A program made the position numbers and the translations under genes. A DNA stretch of 64,000 nt from Lachnospiraceae bacterium (lineage in GTDB: Bacteria; Bacillota; Clostridia; Lachnospirales; Lachnospiraceae), in the NCBI GenBank assembly GCA_017626095.1, contig JAGAJL010000009.1, positions 1 through 64,000 on the forward strand. Direction: 5' to 3'. Numbering within the stretch: the first letter of the stretch is position 1; every line of letters starts with the position of its first letter. Of this stretch, positions 1-8,316 are shown one piece after another. The notes beneath the pieces are model-generated. The model was not told where the DNA came from. It was given only the letters and a program-made list of their open reading frames with translations, and ran no database searches.

Positions 1-2
1 AT

Positions 3-77
3 GGTGGGTATAGCGCAGTTGGTTAGCGCGCCAGATTGTGGCTCTGGAGGCCCAGGGTTCGAATCCCTGTATCCACC
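3..77 (+). tRNA. tRNA-His (anticodon GTG)
   Basis: A full cloverleaf can be drawn. The 7-bp acceptor stem pairs 4-10 with 70-76, and the anticodon loop TTGTGGC carries GTG between CCAGA and TCTGG. The T arm contains GGTTCGAATCC. Position 3 is the extra 5' G typical of tRNA-His, opposite C77. CCA is not encoded. It heads a cluster of four tRNA genes. Confidence 0.96.
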
Positions 78-91
78 CTTTTTATTATCAT

Positions 92-163
92 TGGGCTATC
101 GCCAAGCGGTAAGGCACAGGACTTTGACTCCTGCATTCGCTGGTTCGAATCCAGTTAGCCCAG
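92..163 (+). tRNA. tRNA-Gln (anticodon TTG)
   Basis: The acceptor stem TGGGCTA pairs with TAGCCCA. The anticodon loop CTTTGAC is closed by CAGGA/TCCTG, and the T arm is CTGGTTCGAATCCAG. CCA is not encoded. It lies 14 nt after tRNA-His and 7 nt before tRNA-Lys, so the three are probably co-transcribed. Confidence 0.96.
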
Positions 164-170
164 CTATTAT

Positions 171-243
171 GGGCCACTAGCTCAGGTGGTAGAGCACTTG
201 ACTTTTAATCAAGTTGTCCGGGGTTCGAGTCCCCGGTGGCTCA
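171..243 (+). tRNA. tRNA-Lys (anticodon TTT)
   Basis: The acceptor stem GGGCCAC pairs with GTGGCTC. The anticodon loop CTTTTAA is closed by CTTGA/TCAAG, and the T arm is CGGGGTTCGAGTCCCCG. CCA is not encoded. A terminator-like hairpin follows directly. Confidence 0.96.
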
Positions 244-246
244 CTA

Positions 247-279
247 AAATCAGAAGCAGGCAGCCTCTGATTTTTTTTA
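247..279 (+). terminator. terminator-like hairpin between tRNA-Lys and tRNA-Leu
   Basis: AAATCAGA (247-254) pairs with TCTGATTT (266-273) and is followed by a run of T to 278. It would end the His-Gln-Lys transcript. The next tRNA begins only 13 nt later with no room for a promoter in between, so read-through or a promoter inside the upstream genes must supply tRNA-Leu. Confidence 0.65.
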
Positions 280-291
280 TGAATATTTCAT

Positions 292-372
292 GCGGATATG
301 GCGGAATTGGCAGACGCGCCAGATTTAGGTTCTGGTGTCCCCGACGTGCAGGTTCAAGTCCTGTTATCCGCA
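292..372 (+). tRNA. tRNA-Leu (anticodon TAG)
   Basis: The acceptor stem GCGGATA pairs with TATCCGC. The anticodon loop TTTAGGT carries TAG between CCAGA and TCTGG. A long variable arm (GTGTCCCCGACGTGC region) marks it as class II, and the T arm is CAGGTTCAAGTCCTG. CCA is not encoded. Confidence 0.96.
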
Positions 373-378
373 CTATAG

Positions 379-424
379 AAAAAAGCAGCAATTGCAGGAA
401 AAGCCTTGTATTTGCTGTTTTTTT
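379..424 (+). terminator. rho-independent terminator after the tRNA cluster
   Basis: A-rich sequence plus CAGCAA (386-391) pairs with TTGCTG (412-417) plus a T run to 424. A G-T wobble separates the GC part from the A/T part of the stem. Confidence 0.7.
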
Positions 425-499
425 AACTTCTTTTCTGACAAAACAGAGCAGAATATATTGCGCTATAATGAATATAGCGATGGCAATGAGGAACGTAAG

Positions 500-731
500 A
501 TGCACAAGTTTTTTAAAATAGCAAACAGAATATTAAACATCGTTCTTGCATGTATTATCGCCTGTTGCGGTAACCGGTAAAGTTCATAGGCCGGAATGTA
601 CGTCGGTAGCTCAGATGAATGATGAAAATAAAAGATATTACAATGGAACACTGGTGGATATCTACAAAGAATTATATAATGGAGTTGATCCTTATACTCC
701 GTGTAAGATATGCAATCCGACAGATTCATAA
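500..731 (+). pseudogene. small membrane-anchored Cys-pair protein, frame disrupted
   Basis: ATG at 500 follows GAGGAA with good spacing. It encodes a basic, hydrophobic N-terminus like a membrane anchor (about 25 residues) that stops at 579-581. The next frame, open from 546 to 731, encodes a segment with VTGKVHRPEC near its start and YTPCKICNP at its end. That resembles the small zinc-binding, Ada-like domains (C...C-x2-C) commonly found behind an N-terminal anchor. The two halves make one sensible protein only if a single base is gained or lost between about 560 and 580, so I read the gene as frameshifted. Alternatively the second part is translated separately from TTG 546, but no ribosome binding site supports that. 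The anchor and metal-binding roles are inferred. Confidence 0.5.
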
Positions 732-747
732 AAGGGTTTAATGAAAA

Positions 748-1833
748 ATGAGTTTTACAAAAAATACTGATAAAAACAGAATCGAATGGGTGGATTTTTC
801 CAAAGGAGTTGCCATGCTTTTGGTCGTCATTGCACATACGATGCAGGGAGGAACGTATGGGAGCATGGTCAGAGGCGTGATATATTCTTTTCATATGCCG
901 TTGTTTTTTATCCTGAGCGGCTTTACGATGCGCCCTTCAAAGAATATCCGAAGTTTTTGGAAAAAGACATTGAAATCGGCCAAAAGCTTATTGATTCCTG
1001 GTGTGCTTTTATATTTTGCATGGATTTGTATTGAAATATGCCGAAATACGGAGAATCTGATGTCAACCGATTTTTGGAAAGGGAAAGCACTTACTTTGCT
1101 TTTTGCAAGTGCATCTTCTACCGTATGGGGAGAGACATTTATAGCCGGGATAGGTATGATCTGGTTTTTCTTTGTCCTATTTTGGGGAAAAGTATTATAC
1201 GATGCCATGCAGTTATTTGTGCAAAATATACTTCAGAAAGAAAAAAATACAGAGTTGCTCCTGATTGTTTTAAGCTTTCTGTTTGCAGTCGCAGGAATAG
1301 TGCTTGGAAAATATCGCTGGCTTCCCTTTTCTCTGGATGTTGCCTTTGGAATTCAGCCTTTTTTTGCCTTCGGACAACTGTTAAAGCGGTTTGACTGGGA
1401 ACATAAATCCGGTATGAGAATGATGCTTTGTATCTTAATCTGGTGTGTGTGCTTTTTTGTGACTTACCCAAATCCGGATAACTGGACTTATCTGGAAGTT
1501 GGATTGCGAAGATATTCTGTTTTTCCAATCAGTTACCTGTGTGCCATGACCGGAACTGTTGTGCTCGGTGTTCTGGGGCAGTATATCGGACGCTGGAAAA
1601 AGAAATCTGCTTTTGGAAAACCGGTTTCTATGATAGTAAAACCATTTTATATCATAGGTAAGAATTCGATGTATCTTTTGTGTATTCATATTATGGATCA
1701 GTTATGGGATTTTATCTGGTATGTGGAGGGACATCAGTTTATATCTGCCGGAAGGCGCCTTGGAACAGATTTATTGATCTTTGCTGTTGTGATGATGATT
1801 GTACTCAGGCTTCCGAGAGATGAAAAAAGATGA
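748..1833 (+). CDS. acyltransferase-3 family integral membrane protein
   Basis: A 361-residue polytopic membrane protein. The opening IEWVDFSKGVAMLLVVIAHT and the later FHMPLFFILSGF are typical of the acyltransferase-3 family (OafA/Oac-like), which moves acyl groups onto cell-surface sugars or other extracytoplasmic acceptors. H30 matches the family's conserved histidine. About ten hydrophobic segments fill the rest, which is the usual size for the family. The start ATG 748 is preceded by AAAGGG 11 nt upstream; ATG 741 is out of frame. The substrate cannot be told from sequence, and no envelope biosynthesis genes lie nearby. Confidence 0.85.
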   Translation: MSFTKNTDKNRIEWVDFSKGVAMLLVVIAHTMQGGTYGSMVRGVIYSFHMPLFFILSGFTMRPSKNIRSFWKKTLKSAKSLLIPGVLLYFAWICIEICRNTENLMSTDFWKGKALTLLFASASSTVWGETFIAGIGMIWFFFVLFWGKVLYDAMQLFVQNILQKEKNTELLLIVLSFLFAVAGIVLGKYRWLPFSLDVAFGIQPFFAFGQLLKRFDWEHKSGMRMMLCILIWCVCFFVTYPNPDNWTYLEVGLRRYSVFPISYLCAMTGTVVLGVLGQYIGRWKKKSAFGKPVSMIVKPFYIIGKNSMYLLCIHIMDQLWDFIWYVEGHQFISAGRRLGTDLLIFAVVMMIVLRLPRDEKR

Positions 1834-2044
1834 CTGACTAAATGTAGAAATACAGTGTGCTTCAAAATACAATATAACCGTAAGAAAACAAAGTATGACT
1901 GGAAATGCAGTTTGACCGGAAACATAGCATAAATGCAAATGATAGAGATGAATAACTTGCAGTTTTAAATCGATTTATAGCACTTTATGGAAAAATGTAC
2001 AGAAAAATGAAAAATTTATATGCACTTTGAATTGTTGTATATGA

Positions 2045-2073
2045 TAGACAACGATTCGCTTTTTTGATACAAT
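2045..2073 (+). promoter_or_regulatory. probable sigma-A promoter of glgP
   Basis: TAGACA (2045-2050) and TACAAT (2068-2073) are separated by 17 nt and lie about 40 nt before the glgP start. Each hexamer differs from consensus at one position. The rest of the 280-nt gap upstream shows no gene. Confidence 0.5.
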
Positions 2074-2114
2074 TTACAAGAAATTTAGTGTAACATTTTG
2101 ATGGAGGAAATAAA

Positions 2115-4439
2115 ATGACATTAGAAAGAGAAATCATCGAATCAAAGATGGAAGATCAGTTTCAGGAAATATTACGCGTTCGTTTTAATAAATCCATTGC
2201 TGATTGTTCAGATAAAGAATTATATTATGGTTTGCTACAGCTAACCAAAGGGTTAGCAAAGGCTACTGAGCCGATTTCTGGAGATAAAAAAGTATATTAC
2301 ATCTCTGCAGAGTTTCTGATTGGTAAATTGTTATCCAACAACCTGATTAATTTAGGTGTTTATGAAAAGTTAGAGGAAATTCTAAAAAAGCACGGAAAAG
2401 AATTATCCAAGATTGAAGAACAGGAGCCGGAACCTTCTTTAGGAAATGGTGGCTTAGGCCGTCTTGCAGCATGTTTCCTTGATTCGATTGCGACGCTGGG
2501 ACTTCCCGGTGATGGTATCGGATTAAATTATCATTTTGGTCTGTTTAAACAGGTTTTTAAAGACCGTAAGCAGACAGCCGAACCGAATGAATGGATTGAA
2601 GATGATTCCTGGCTGCGGGATACAGATATCAGCTTTGAAGTGCCTTTTGGTGACCTGAAGGTAAAATCTAGATTATATGACATTGATGTCATTGGATATA
2701 ATCATGGTATCAATAAACTGCATTTATTTGATGTTGAAAGCATTGATGAAAGTCTTGTTAAAGAGGGAATTGATTTTGATAAGGAAGACATCGCTAAAAA
2801 CCTGACCTTGTTTTTGTATCCGGATGATTCGGATGAGGCAGGAAATCTTCTGCGTATCTATCAGCAGTATTTCATGGTAAGTAATGCAGCCCAGTTTATT
2901 TTAAAAGAATTAAAGGATAAAAAAGTCGACCTTCGTAAGATGTATGATCACGCAGTCATTCAGATTAATGACACTCATCCGACTATGGTTATTTTAGAGC
3001 TGATCCGTATTCTGACGGAAGAAAAAGCGCTTACCATGGATGAAGCAATTGAGGTAGTCACAAAAACCTGTGCATACACCAATCATACCATTCTTGCAGA
3101 AGCTTTAGAAAAATGGCCGTTAAAGTATCTGGAAAAAGTAGTTCCCCAGCTCGTTCCGATAATTAAAGAATTAAATCAGAGAGTTGCTGCCAAATACGAT
3201 GATGAAAAAGTACAGATTATCGATAAAGATGACAGAGTTCATATGGCTCACATCGATATTCATTATGGCTTTTCCGTTAATGGTGTGGCAGCCATCCATA
3301 CGGAGATTTTAAAAGAAACCGAATTAAATCATTTTTATAAAATATATCCGGAGAAATTTAACAATAAGACCAATGGTATTACGTTCCGTAGGTGGTTATT
3401 GTCCTGCAACAGACCGTTAACAAAACTGTTGTCGGATACCATTGGTGATGGATTCAAAATTGATGCACTTGAATTGGAAAAGCTGTTAACTAAAATCAAT
3501 GATACAAGCGTCTTAAATCAGATTGAAGCAATCAAAAAGCAGAAAAAAGAAGAGTTGGCTGCCTATGTTAAGGAAACAGAAGGTGTAACTTTAAATCCGG
3601 ATTCTATTTTTGATATTCAGGTAAAGCGATTACATGAGTATAAACGTCAGCAGATGAATGCGCTTTATATTATTCATAAGTATCTGGAAATTAAGGGTGG
3701 CAAAAAGCCGTCTACCCCGATTTCTTTCATCTTTGGTGCGAAAGCGGCTCCGGCTTATGTGATTGCTCAGGATATTATTCACCTGTTGTTATGCTTACAG
3801 GAAATTGTTAATAACGATCCCGACGTTTCGCCTTATATGCAGGTGCTTATGGTTGAAAATTACAATGTCAGCTATGCAGAAAAACTGATACCTGCCTGTG
3901 ATATTTCCGAGCAGATTTCGTTGGCATCCAAAGAAGCATCCGGAACCGGCAATATGAAATTTATGTTAAACGGCGCTGTTACCATTGGTACTTCCGATGG
4001 AGCTAATGTTGAAATTCATGAATTGGTCGGTGATGACAATATCTATATTTTCGGTGAAAAGTCAGAGCAGGTCATCAAGCATTATGAAAAGGGAGATTAT
4101 GTTTCCAAAAAATTCTATGATAATGATCCGATGATTAAAGAAGCGGTTGATTTTATTATCAGTGATGAAGTCATGGCTGTCGGCGACAAAGAAAACTTAG
4201 AGAGACTTTACAACGAATTGTTGAATAAAGACTGGTTTATGACATTGCTGGATTTAAGGGACTATATTGTGACCAAGGACCGCATGTTTGAAGATTATCT
4301 GGACCGTGATAAATGGAAACGAATGATGTTAACCAATATTGCGAAAGCCGGTTATTTCTCATCTGACCGTACGATTGCGGAATACAACAGAGACATTTGG
4401 AAAATGATACCTTCCTTTAATGAAGAAATCGGAAAATAA
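2115..4439 (+). CDS. glgP: glycogen/alpha-glucan phosphorylase
   Basis: Removes glucose-1-phosphate from the non-reducing ends of alpha-1,4-glucans, using pyridoxal phosphate as phosphate-relay cofactor; cytoplasmic (family knowledge, GT35). The 774-residue product carries [16 protein letters not shown] near residue 105, [13 protein letters not shown] near residue 285, and the cofactor-binding stretch [15 protein letters not shown] near residues 606-620, whose Lys holds PLP. It is slightly shorter than the usual 790-840 residues but looks complete. ATG 2115 is preceded by GGAGG. It sits upstream of malQ in the same direction. Together they would convert branched-free dextrins to glucose-1-phosphate, so the pair is a glycogen or maltodextrin breakdown module. 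Confidence 0.96.
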   Translation: MTLEREIIESKMEDQFQEILRVRFNKSIADCSDKELYYGLLQLTKGLAKATEPISGDKKVYYISAEFLIGKLLSNNLINLGVYEKLEEILKKHGKELSKIEEQEPEPSLGNGGLGRLAACFLDSIATLGLPGDGIGLNYHFGLFKQVFKDRKQTAEPNEWIEDDSWLRDTDISFEVPFGDLKVKSRLYDIDVIGYNHGINKLHLFDVESIDESLVKEGIDFDKEDIAKNLTLFLYPDDSDEAGNLLRIYQQYFMVSNAAQFILKELKDKKVDLRKMYDHAVIQINDTHPTMVILELIRILTEEKALTMDEAIEVVTKTCAYTNHTILAEALEKWPLKYLEKVVPQLVPIIKELNQRVAAKYDDEKVQIIDKDDRVHMAHIDIHYGFSVNGVAAIHTEILKETELNHFYKIYPEKFNNKTNGITFRRWLLSCNRPLTKLLSDTIGDGFKIDALELEKLLTKINDTSVLNQIEAIKKQKKEELAAYVKETEGVTLNPDSIFDIQVKRLHEYKRQQMNALYIIHKYLEIKGGKKPSTPISFIFGAKAAPAYVIAQDIIHLLLCLQEIVNNDPDVSPYMQVLMVENYNVSYAEKLIPACDISEQISLASKEASGTGNMKFMLNGAVTIGTSDGANVEIHELVGDDNIYIFGEKSEQVIKHYEKGDYVSKKFYDNDPMIKEAVDFIISDEVMAVGDKENLERLYNELLNKDWFMTLLDLRDYIVTKDRMFEDYLDRDKWKRMMLTNIAKAGYFSSDRTIAEYNRDIWKMIPSFNEEIGK

Positions 4440-4457
4440 TTAATACGGCAATAATAC

Positions 4458-4484
4458 ACCCACGTGCAAAATGTGTACGTGGGT
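4458..4484 (+). other. hairpin in the glgP-malQ gap
   Basis: ACCCACGT (4458-4465) pairs perfectly with ACGTGGGT (4477-4484). No T run follows, so it may be an RNA-stability or partial attenuation structure rather than a strong terminator. The sequence GGTATCATG lies just downstream at 4488. Confidence 0.45.
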
Positions 4485-4569
4485 ACAATGGTATCATGGG
4501 GGACCCCAATATCATATGATATAAACGGTTTTAATACAGATAAAAAATAAAATGAATGAGGTAACGCGT

Positions 4570-6054
4570 ATGAGAAAATGTGGTGTTTTATGTCCCATTT
4601 TTAGTCTGCCTTCTCCATATGGGATTGGCACAATGGGAAAAAGTGCATATGTATTTGTGGATTTATTGAAAAAAGCAGGACAGAGTTATTGGCAGATTTT
4701 ACCGCTCGGTCAGACAGGATATGGAGATTCTCCTTACCAGTCATTTTCGACCTTTGCGGGAAATCCCTATTTTATCGATCTGGATCTTTTACGGGAAGAA
4801 GGACTTCTTACCTTGACGGAATGTGAGCAGGTTGAGGTATGTGAAAATCCTGCTTATATTGATTATGAAAAAATGTATAACAGTCGTTACAAAGTGCTTC
4901 GCATGGCATTTCAGCGTTTCGATGAGAAGAGCGCAAAAAAATATGACAAATTTGTCAAAAAAAATGAAGCCTGGCTGGACGATTATGCTCTTTATATGGC
5001 TGTAAAAGCTCATTTTGAACAGAAACCCTGGACGGAATGGGATGAGGATATCAAACTTCGGAAAAAGAAAGCAGTAAAGCGTTACCAGGAAGAACTGGCA
5101 GAAGACATTCGTTTTTGGAAATTTTTGCAATACTACTTTTTCAGACAGTGGAAAAAGTTGAAAAAATATGCGAATAAAAAAGGCATTGAGATTATTGGAG
5201 ATATTCCGATTTATGTAGCATTTGACAGTGCGGATACATGGGCAAATCCCCAGTTGTTCCAGCTCAATGAGAAAGGTTATCCGATTGCTGTGGCAGGTTG
5301 TCCGCCGGATGCATTTTCAGAAACCGGTCAGCTTTGGGGAAATCCTTTATATGACTGGTCTTATCATAAACATACCGGATATGCATGGTGGATGGAACGA
5401 ATTGCACATTGCTACAAATTGTACGATGTGGTTCGTATTGATCATTTCCGCGGTTTTGAGTCTTATTATGCGATTCCGTATGGCGATGAAACAGCCGAAT
5501 TTGGTCATTGGGAGAAAGGTCCCGGCTATGCTTTATTTGAACGTATGAAAGAGGTTCTTGGTGAACAAAGAGTAATTGCTGAGGATTTGGGATTTTTGAC
5601 AGATGAGGTTTATGAGTTGGTTGCAAAGACCGGTTATCCGGGAATGAAGATTATTGAGTTTGCATTCAGTGATTATCAGGACAACGAGTATCTGCCGCAT
5701 AATTACAAGAAAAATTGTATTGTTTATACGGGAACTCATGACAACGAGACGGCAGTAGGATGGCTTACGAATGTTTCCAAAGAAGACTACAAATTTATAA
5801 AGGAATACTGTGACTGTCATTCGGACAAAAAGCTTGCCAAAGCATTAGTTAGACTTGCGATGATGAGTGCTGCAGACACGGCAATTATTCCGATTCAGGA
5901 TTATCTCGGTCTGGGAAACGAGGCACGAATCAATGAGCCGTCCACACTCGGCATGAACTGGAAGTGGAGACTTATCCCGGGACAGTTTACCGAAGAGACG
6001 GCCAAAGAAATGTTGGAGCTTGCAAAAATCAGTTTCCGATACGAATCGAAATAG
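4570..6054 (+). CDS. malQ: 4-alpha-glucanotransferase (amylomaltase)
   Basis: Transfers alpha-1,4-glucan segments between dextrins and releases glucose; GH77, cytoplasmic. The reading gives 494 residues. Family marks seen: WQILPLGQTGYGDSPYQS near residue 40, VVRIDHFRGF near residues 287-296 (nucleophile Asp), IAEDLG near 335 (acid/base Glu) and TGTHDNETAVGW near 388 (third carboxylate). An in-frame ATG at 4552 has no ribosome binding site, whereas ATG 4570 follows GAGG by 8 nt, so I use the latter. It would supply longer dextrins to the phosphorylase just upstream. No terminator separates the two genes apart from a hairpin without a T tract. Confidence 0.95.
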   Translation: MRKCGVLCPIFSLPSPYGIGTMGKSAYVFVDLLKKAGQSYWQILPLGQTGYGDSPYQSFSTFAGNPYFIDLDLLREEGLLTLTECEQVEVCENPAYIDYEKMYNSRYKVLRMAFQRFDEKSAKKYDKFVKKNEAWLDDYALYMAVKAHFEQKPWTEWDEDIKLRKKKAVKRYQEELAEDIRFWKFLQYYFFRQWKKLKKYANKKGIEIIGDIPIYVAFDSADTWANPQLFQLNEKGYPIAVAGCPPDAFSETGQLWGNPLYDWSYHKHTGYAWWMERIAHCYKLYDVVRIDHFRGFESYYAIPYGDETAEFGHWEKGPGYALFERMKEVLGEQRVIAEDLGFLTDEVYELVAKTGYPGMKIIEFAFSDYQDNEYLPHNYKKNCIVYTGTHDNETAVGWLTNVSKEDYKFIKEYCDCHSDKKLAKALVRLAMMSAADTAIIPIQDYLGLGNEARINEPSTLGMNWKWRLIPGQFTEETAKEMLELAKISFRYESK

Positions 6055-6105
6055 AACATGTTTCATCGGTTCCGAAACGATAAATGTCAGAACCGGTTGA
6101 AACAG

Positions 6106-6606
6106 TTAAGCGCGGCTCATATTCGAATTATGGTAGGCGGGATTGTTTGTAACATCCTCTAAAAACCAGTCGGGCATGAGGAATGCGGTGGCAAGTTCGA
6201 CAGAAGGAAATTCGATCTCTGCCATAATCAGCCCCGCAGGAGTTTGAAATAAATCAAGTTCAATTTTCAATTTAAGAGAATCCGGTATGGTATCCATGCC
6301 GGATTTTTTTAATTGTTCTATGTCAAATTGTGGGTTGGCTAACGGGATCAGATAACGGTCTTTTTTTATAATGATTCCATCTGCTTTTTTAATCAGATGA
6401 TCATAGCTTTCTTTGGTTAATGGCAGGTTTGCCTCTTCTCTTGCTAAAAGACCTTTTCCTTTATAGGTAAGATAATAGGTGTCATTTTCCCGTCTGACGC
6501 GAACGACGGGGGCGGTACAAAGATATCCCTGCTCCATATGGAGGCATTCATAGTCATCCAGATTTGCGGGGAGTTGTCGGATTGTAAATTTACGTTCAAT
6601 TTCCAT
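6106..6606 (-). CDS. CYTH-domain (triphosphate tunnel) protein
   Basis: A 166-residue single CYTH domain. The N-terminal MEIERKF holds the ExExK signature (E2, E4, K6), and basic strands such as VVRVRREN and YYLTYKGKG follow, as in the tunnel fold. Family members hydrolyse inorganic triphosphate or thiamine triphosphate or make cAMP. The short single-domain bacterial form is usually a triphosphatase, but the substrate is not shown here. The open frame extends upstream to 6768, into a palindromic repeat. I choose ATG 6606 because AAAGGA lies 9 nt before it and the ExExK motif follows at once. Its stop faces malQ. The repeat element 6632-6862 lies just upstream of the ribosome binding site, so its promoter must be in or beyond that element. 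Confidence 0.85.
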   Translation of the reverse strand: MEIERKFTIRQLPANLDDYECLHMEQGYLCTAPVVRVRRENDTYYLTYKGKGLLAREEANLPLTKESYDHLIKKADGIIIKKDRYLIPLANPQFDIEQLKKSGMDTIPDSLKLKIELDLFQTPAGLIMAEIEFPSVELATAFLMPDWFLEDVTNNPAYHNSNMSRA

Positions 6607-6631
6607 GAGGGTCATTCCTTTCAGAGGGGGT

Positions 6632-6862
6632 GTGGGGGGAAGATATTTTATTTCTTTTGCAAGACTAACGTTGATAAGTTTATCTAAATATTCCGAATAT
6701 AGTTTATCTGTGCCCGTACGCACATGGTGCATAATGGACATCCTGTCCAGATGCACCTTTCGCGACATCCATGTCCCGAAGTGCTGATATACTTACGGAA
6801 TATTAAGATAAACTAATCAACAGCGTCAAATTGCAAGAGAAATAAAATATCGTTTCTCCCGC
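6632..6862 (+). repeat. palindromic structured repeat, copy B2
   Basis: A 231-bp imperfect palindrome. The outer arm GATATTTTATTTC pairs with GAAATAAAATATC; next CTTTTGCAA pairs with TTGCAAGAG; then GTTGATAAGTTTATCT pairs with AGATAAACTAATCAAC and AATATTCCG with CGGAATATT. Between the arms are a hairpin GGTGCAT..TGGACA-TCC-TGTCCA..ATGCACC and a second one, TTCGCGACA-TCCA-TGTCCCGAA. It is clearly homologous to copy B1 at 18934-19153 (opposite strand) and shares interior hairpins with A1 and A2. Nothing in it looks coding. It ends about 10 nt from the CYTH gene's ribosome binding site. Confidence 0.85.
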
Positions 6863-7250
6863 TTTGGTAAAAATTGCGTTGGTGTTGCTTTAAATTGTGC
6901 TGACGGATTGCGAAAATTGCGCAGCAATGTAGCATTTCATATATCATAATATATCAAGTATAAGCGAATCTACAAAGATTTTAGTGGAAAACAGTTTATC
7001 ATCATTTAACTACAAATAGTTTAACATAAATATAGTGAAAATATGTATGATAGTTTTTTGCATTATCATACATTTTCTGATAAAATGAATGTGCTTTTAC
7101 AATAACATAAAATTTAGGAACATTCTATGGAAAATAGTCAAAGATTAGGGCTGCAGAGAAAGCTTTTGCAGCAGATTTGCTGGCAGGTGTGAATAAAGAA
7201 GATAGTATTTAGAATAATATCAGCTATATGATGAAAGAGAGGAATATGTT
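6863..7250. other. AT-rich gap before the DJ-1 gene
   Basis: No convincing gene. The inverted repeat TGTATGATA / TATCATACA near 7044-7072 could be an operator or hairpin. A short open stretch near 7146-7211 encodes AAEKAFAADLLAGVN-like residues ending in a stop; it may be a remnant, but is too short to call. AGAGAGGA before 7251 is the ribosome binding site of the next gene. Confidence 0.4.
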
Positions 7251-7799
7251 ATGGCAAATTTAGGTATTTTTTTAGCACCGGGTTTTGAAGAGTGCGAGGC
7301 GTTAATTGTTGTAGATGTCTGCAGGAGAGCAGGTCTTTCCATTCAGATGATTTCAATTTCCGGTGAAAAAACGGTTGTAAGCTCACACAATGTTTCGGTT
7401 GTGGCAGACACAATCTTAAGTGATGTGGATTTTGGTACACTGGATATGATTATTTTGCCGGGAGGAATGCCGGGGACCAAAAATCTGGAGGCATGTGAAT
7501 TGTTGATGGAACAGGTGGATGCTTTTTATAAAGCAGGAAAATGCATCAGTGCGATTTGTGCCGCTCCCAGTATCTTCGGACATAAAGGATTTTTAAATGG
7601 TAGAGATGCAGTATCCTACCCGTCCTTTGAAAGTCATTTAGAAGGCGCCAGAGTGTTAAAGGAGCCGGTTGCAGTTTCTGAACATGTGACAACTTCACGA
7701 GGATTGGGAACGGCTCTTGATTTTGGTCTGGCAATTGTAGAAAGATATTGCGGAAAGGAAAAGTCAGATGAGATTTCTGCTGCAATCGTTTATCAATAA
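7251..7799 (+). CDS. DJ-1/PfpI family protein
   Basis: A 182-residue single-domain protein of the DJ-1/ThiJ/PfpI superfamily. ILPGGMPGTKNL and ISAICAAPSIFG are visible; the latter holds the reactive Cys (about residue 103) at the nucleophile elbow. GFEECEAL near residue 11 supplies the partner Glu of the DJ-1 clade (E16). The TSRGLGTALDFGLAIVE tail is typical of YajL/DJ-1-like rather than protease-like members. Such proteins are linked to oxidative or carbonyl stress, and the exact reaction is debated in the literature. It appears to be a single-gene unit closed by the terminator at 7881. Confidence 0.88.
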   Translation: MANLGIFLAPGFEECEALIVVDVCRRAGLSIQMISISGEKTVVSSHNVSVVADTILSDVDFGTLDMIILPGGMPGTKNLEACELLMEQVDAFYKAGKCISAICAAPSIFGHKGFLNGRDAVSYPSFESHLEGARVLKEPVAVSEHVTTSRGLGTALDFGLAIVERYCGKEKSDEISAAIVYQ

Positions 7800-7880
7800 G
7801 CAGTTATATCTATCTGCCGTATAGAGCGGTTGATTGTCAGAAATGAAATCGCATCTTATGATTAGCAAATGATAATTTTA

Positions 7881-7914
7881 TGCAAAAAAGCCCAAGTTAT
7901 CTTGGGCTTTTGCA
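7881..7914. terminator. bidirectional terminator between DJ-1 gene and SASP gene
   Basis: The strong stem AGCCCAAG-TTAT-CTTGGGCT is flanked by A and T runs on both sides, so it can stop transcription of the convergent genes in both directions. Confidence 0.85.
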
Positions 7915-7939
7915 TGTCTGCTTAGAAACATGGATGAAA

Positions 7940-8137
7940 TTACTTCATCTGTTCTTCCTGCTTTTTGATCATTCTTTTAACCATTTCGCCACCAACAGAA
8001 CCGGCTTCACGAGATGTTAAGTCACCATTGTAACCATCTTTTAAGTTTACACCGAGCTCGCTTGCAACTTCTGTTTTGAAACGATCCATAGCAGATTTAG
8101 CTTCTTTTTTGCTTGTGCTATTGTTACTTGATGCCAT
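7940..8137 (-). CDS. alpha/beta-type small acid-soluble spore protein
   Basis: A 65-residue SASP that coats and protects DNA in the dormant spore. It has the germination-protease cleavage region FKTEVASELG and the DNA-binding C-terminal part NGDLTSREAGSVGGEMV, both diagnostic of the alpha/beta family. GGAGG lies 9 nt before ATG 8137. Expression is expected in the forespore under sigma-G, but I could not identify a clear sigma-G promoter by eye. A strong hairpin (8167-8199) sits in its upstream region. It is the best single indicator that the organism forms spores. Confidence 0.95.
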   Translation of the reverse strand: MASSNNSTSKKEAKSAMDRFKTEVASELGVNLKDGYNGDLTSREAGSVGGEMVKRMIKKQEEQMK

Positions 8138-8166
8138 AGCTTTTTACCTCCATAAAATGATATATA

Positions 8167-8199
8167 TTCTTAAGATAAGATCAACACTTACCTTAAGAA
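8167..8199 (-). promoter_or_regulatory. 13-bp-arm hairpin upstream of the SASP gene
   Basis: TTCTTAAGATAAG (8167-8179) pairs with CTTACCTTAAGAA (8187-8199), with one G-T pair and a 7-nt loop. It lies 30 nt before the SASP start, so it is either a 5' leader hairpin or an operator. Function unknown. Confidence 0.5.
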
Positions 8200-8252
8200 A
8201 TGAATTTGCGATAACAAACCGATACTCTTTTGGTTTTGTGTTTCAACTTATC

Positions 8253-8282
8253 TTGACTTTAGTATTTGCGTCACGTTAAAAT
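8253..8282 (+). promoter_or_regulatory. probable promoter of the dus gene
   Basis: TTGACT (8253-8258) and TAAAAT (8277-8282) are separated by 18 nt, about 35 nt before the chosen start codon. Confidence 0.45.
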
Positions 8283-8316
8283 TTATGAATGGAATTTTAA
8301 GGAAAAAGGGACTTTT

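Noticed and set aside
186-521. Open frames across the tRNA cluster on both strands
   Set aside because: They run through tRNA genes and terminators, have no ribosome binding site and show no protein family.
4487-4520. GGTATCATG before malQ as another copy of the dispersed repeat
   Set aside because: Match is limited to the short string and the flanks differ.
6607-6768. Upstream extension of the CYTH gene
   Set aside because: The extra 54 codons are translated palindromic repeat; the ribosome binding site and ExExK motif support the start at 6606.
7127-7212. Possible gene remnant upstream of the DJ-1 gene
   Set aside because: Only about 20 codons look coding and no start or family can be assigned; noted in the gap entry only.
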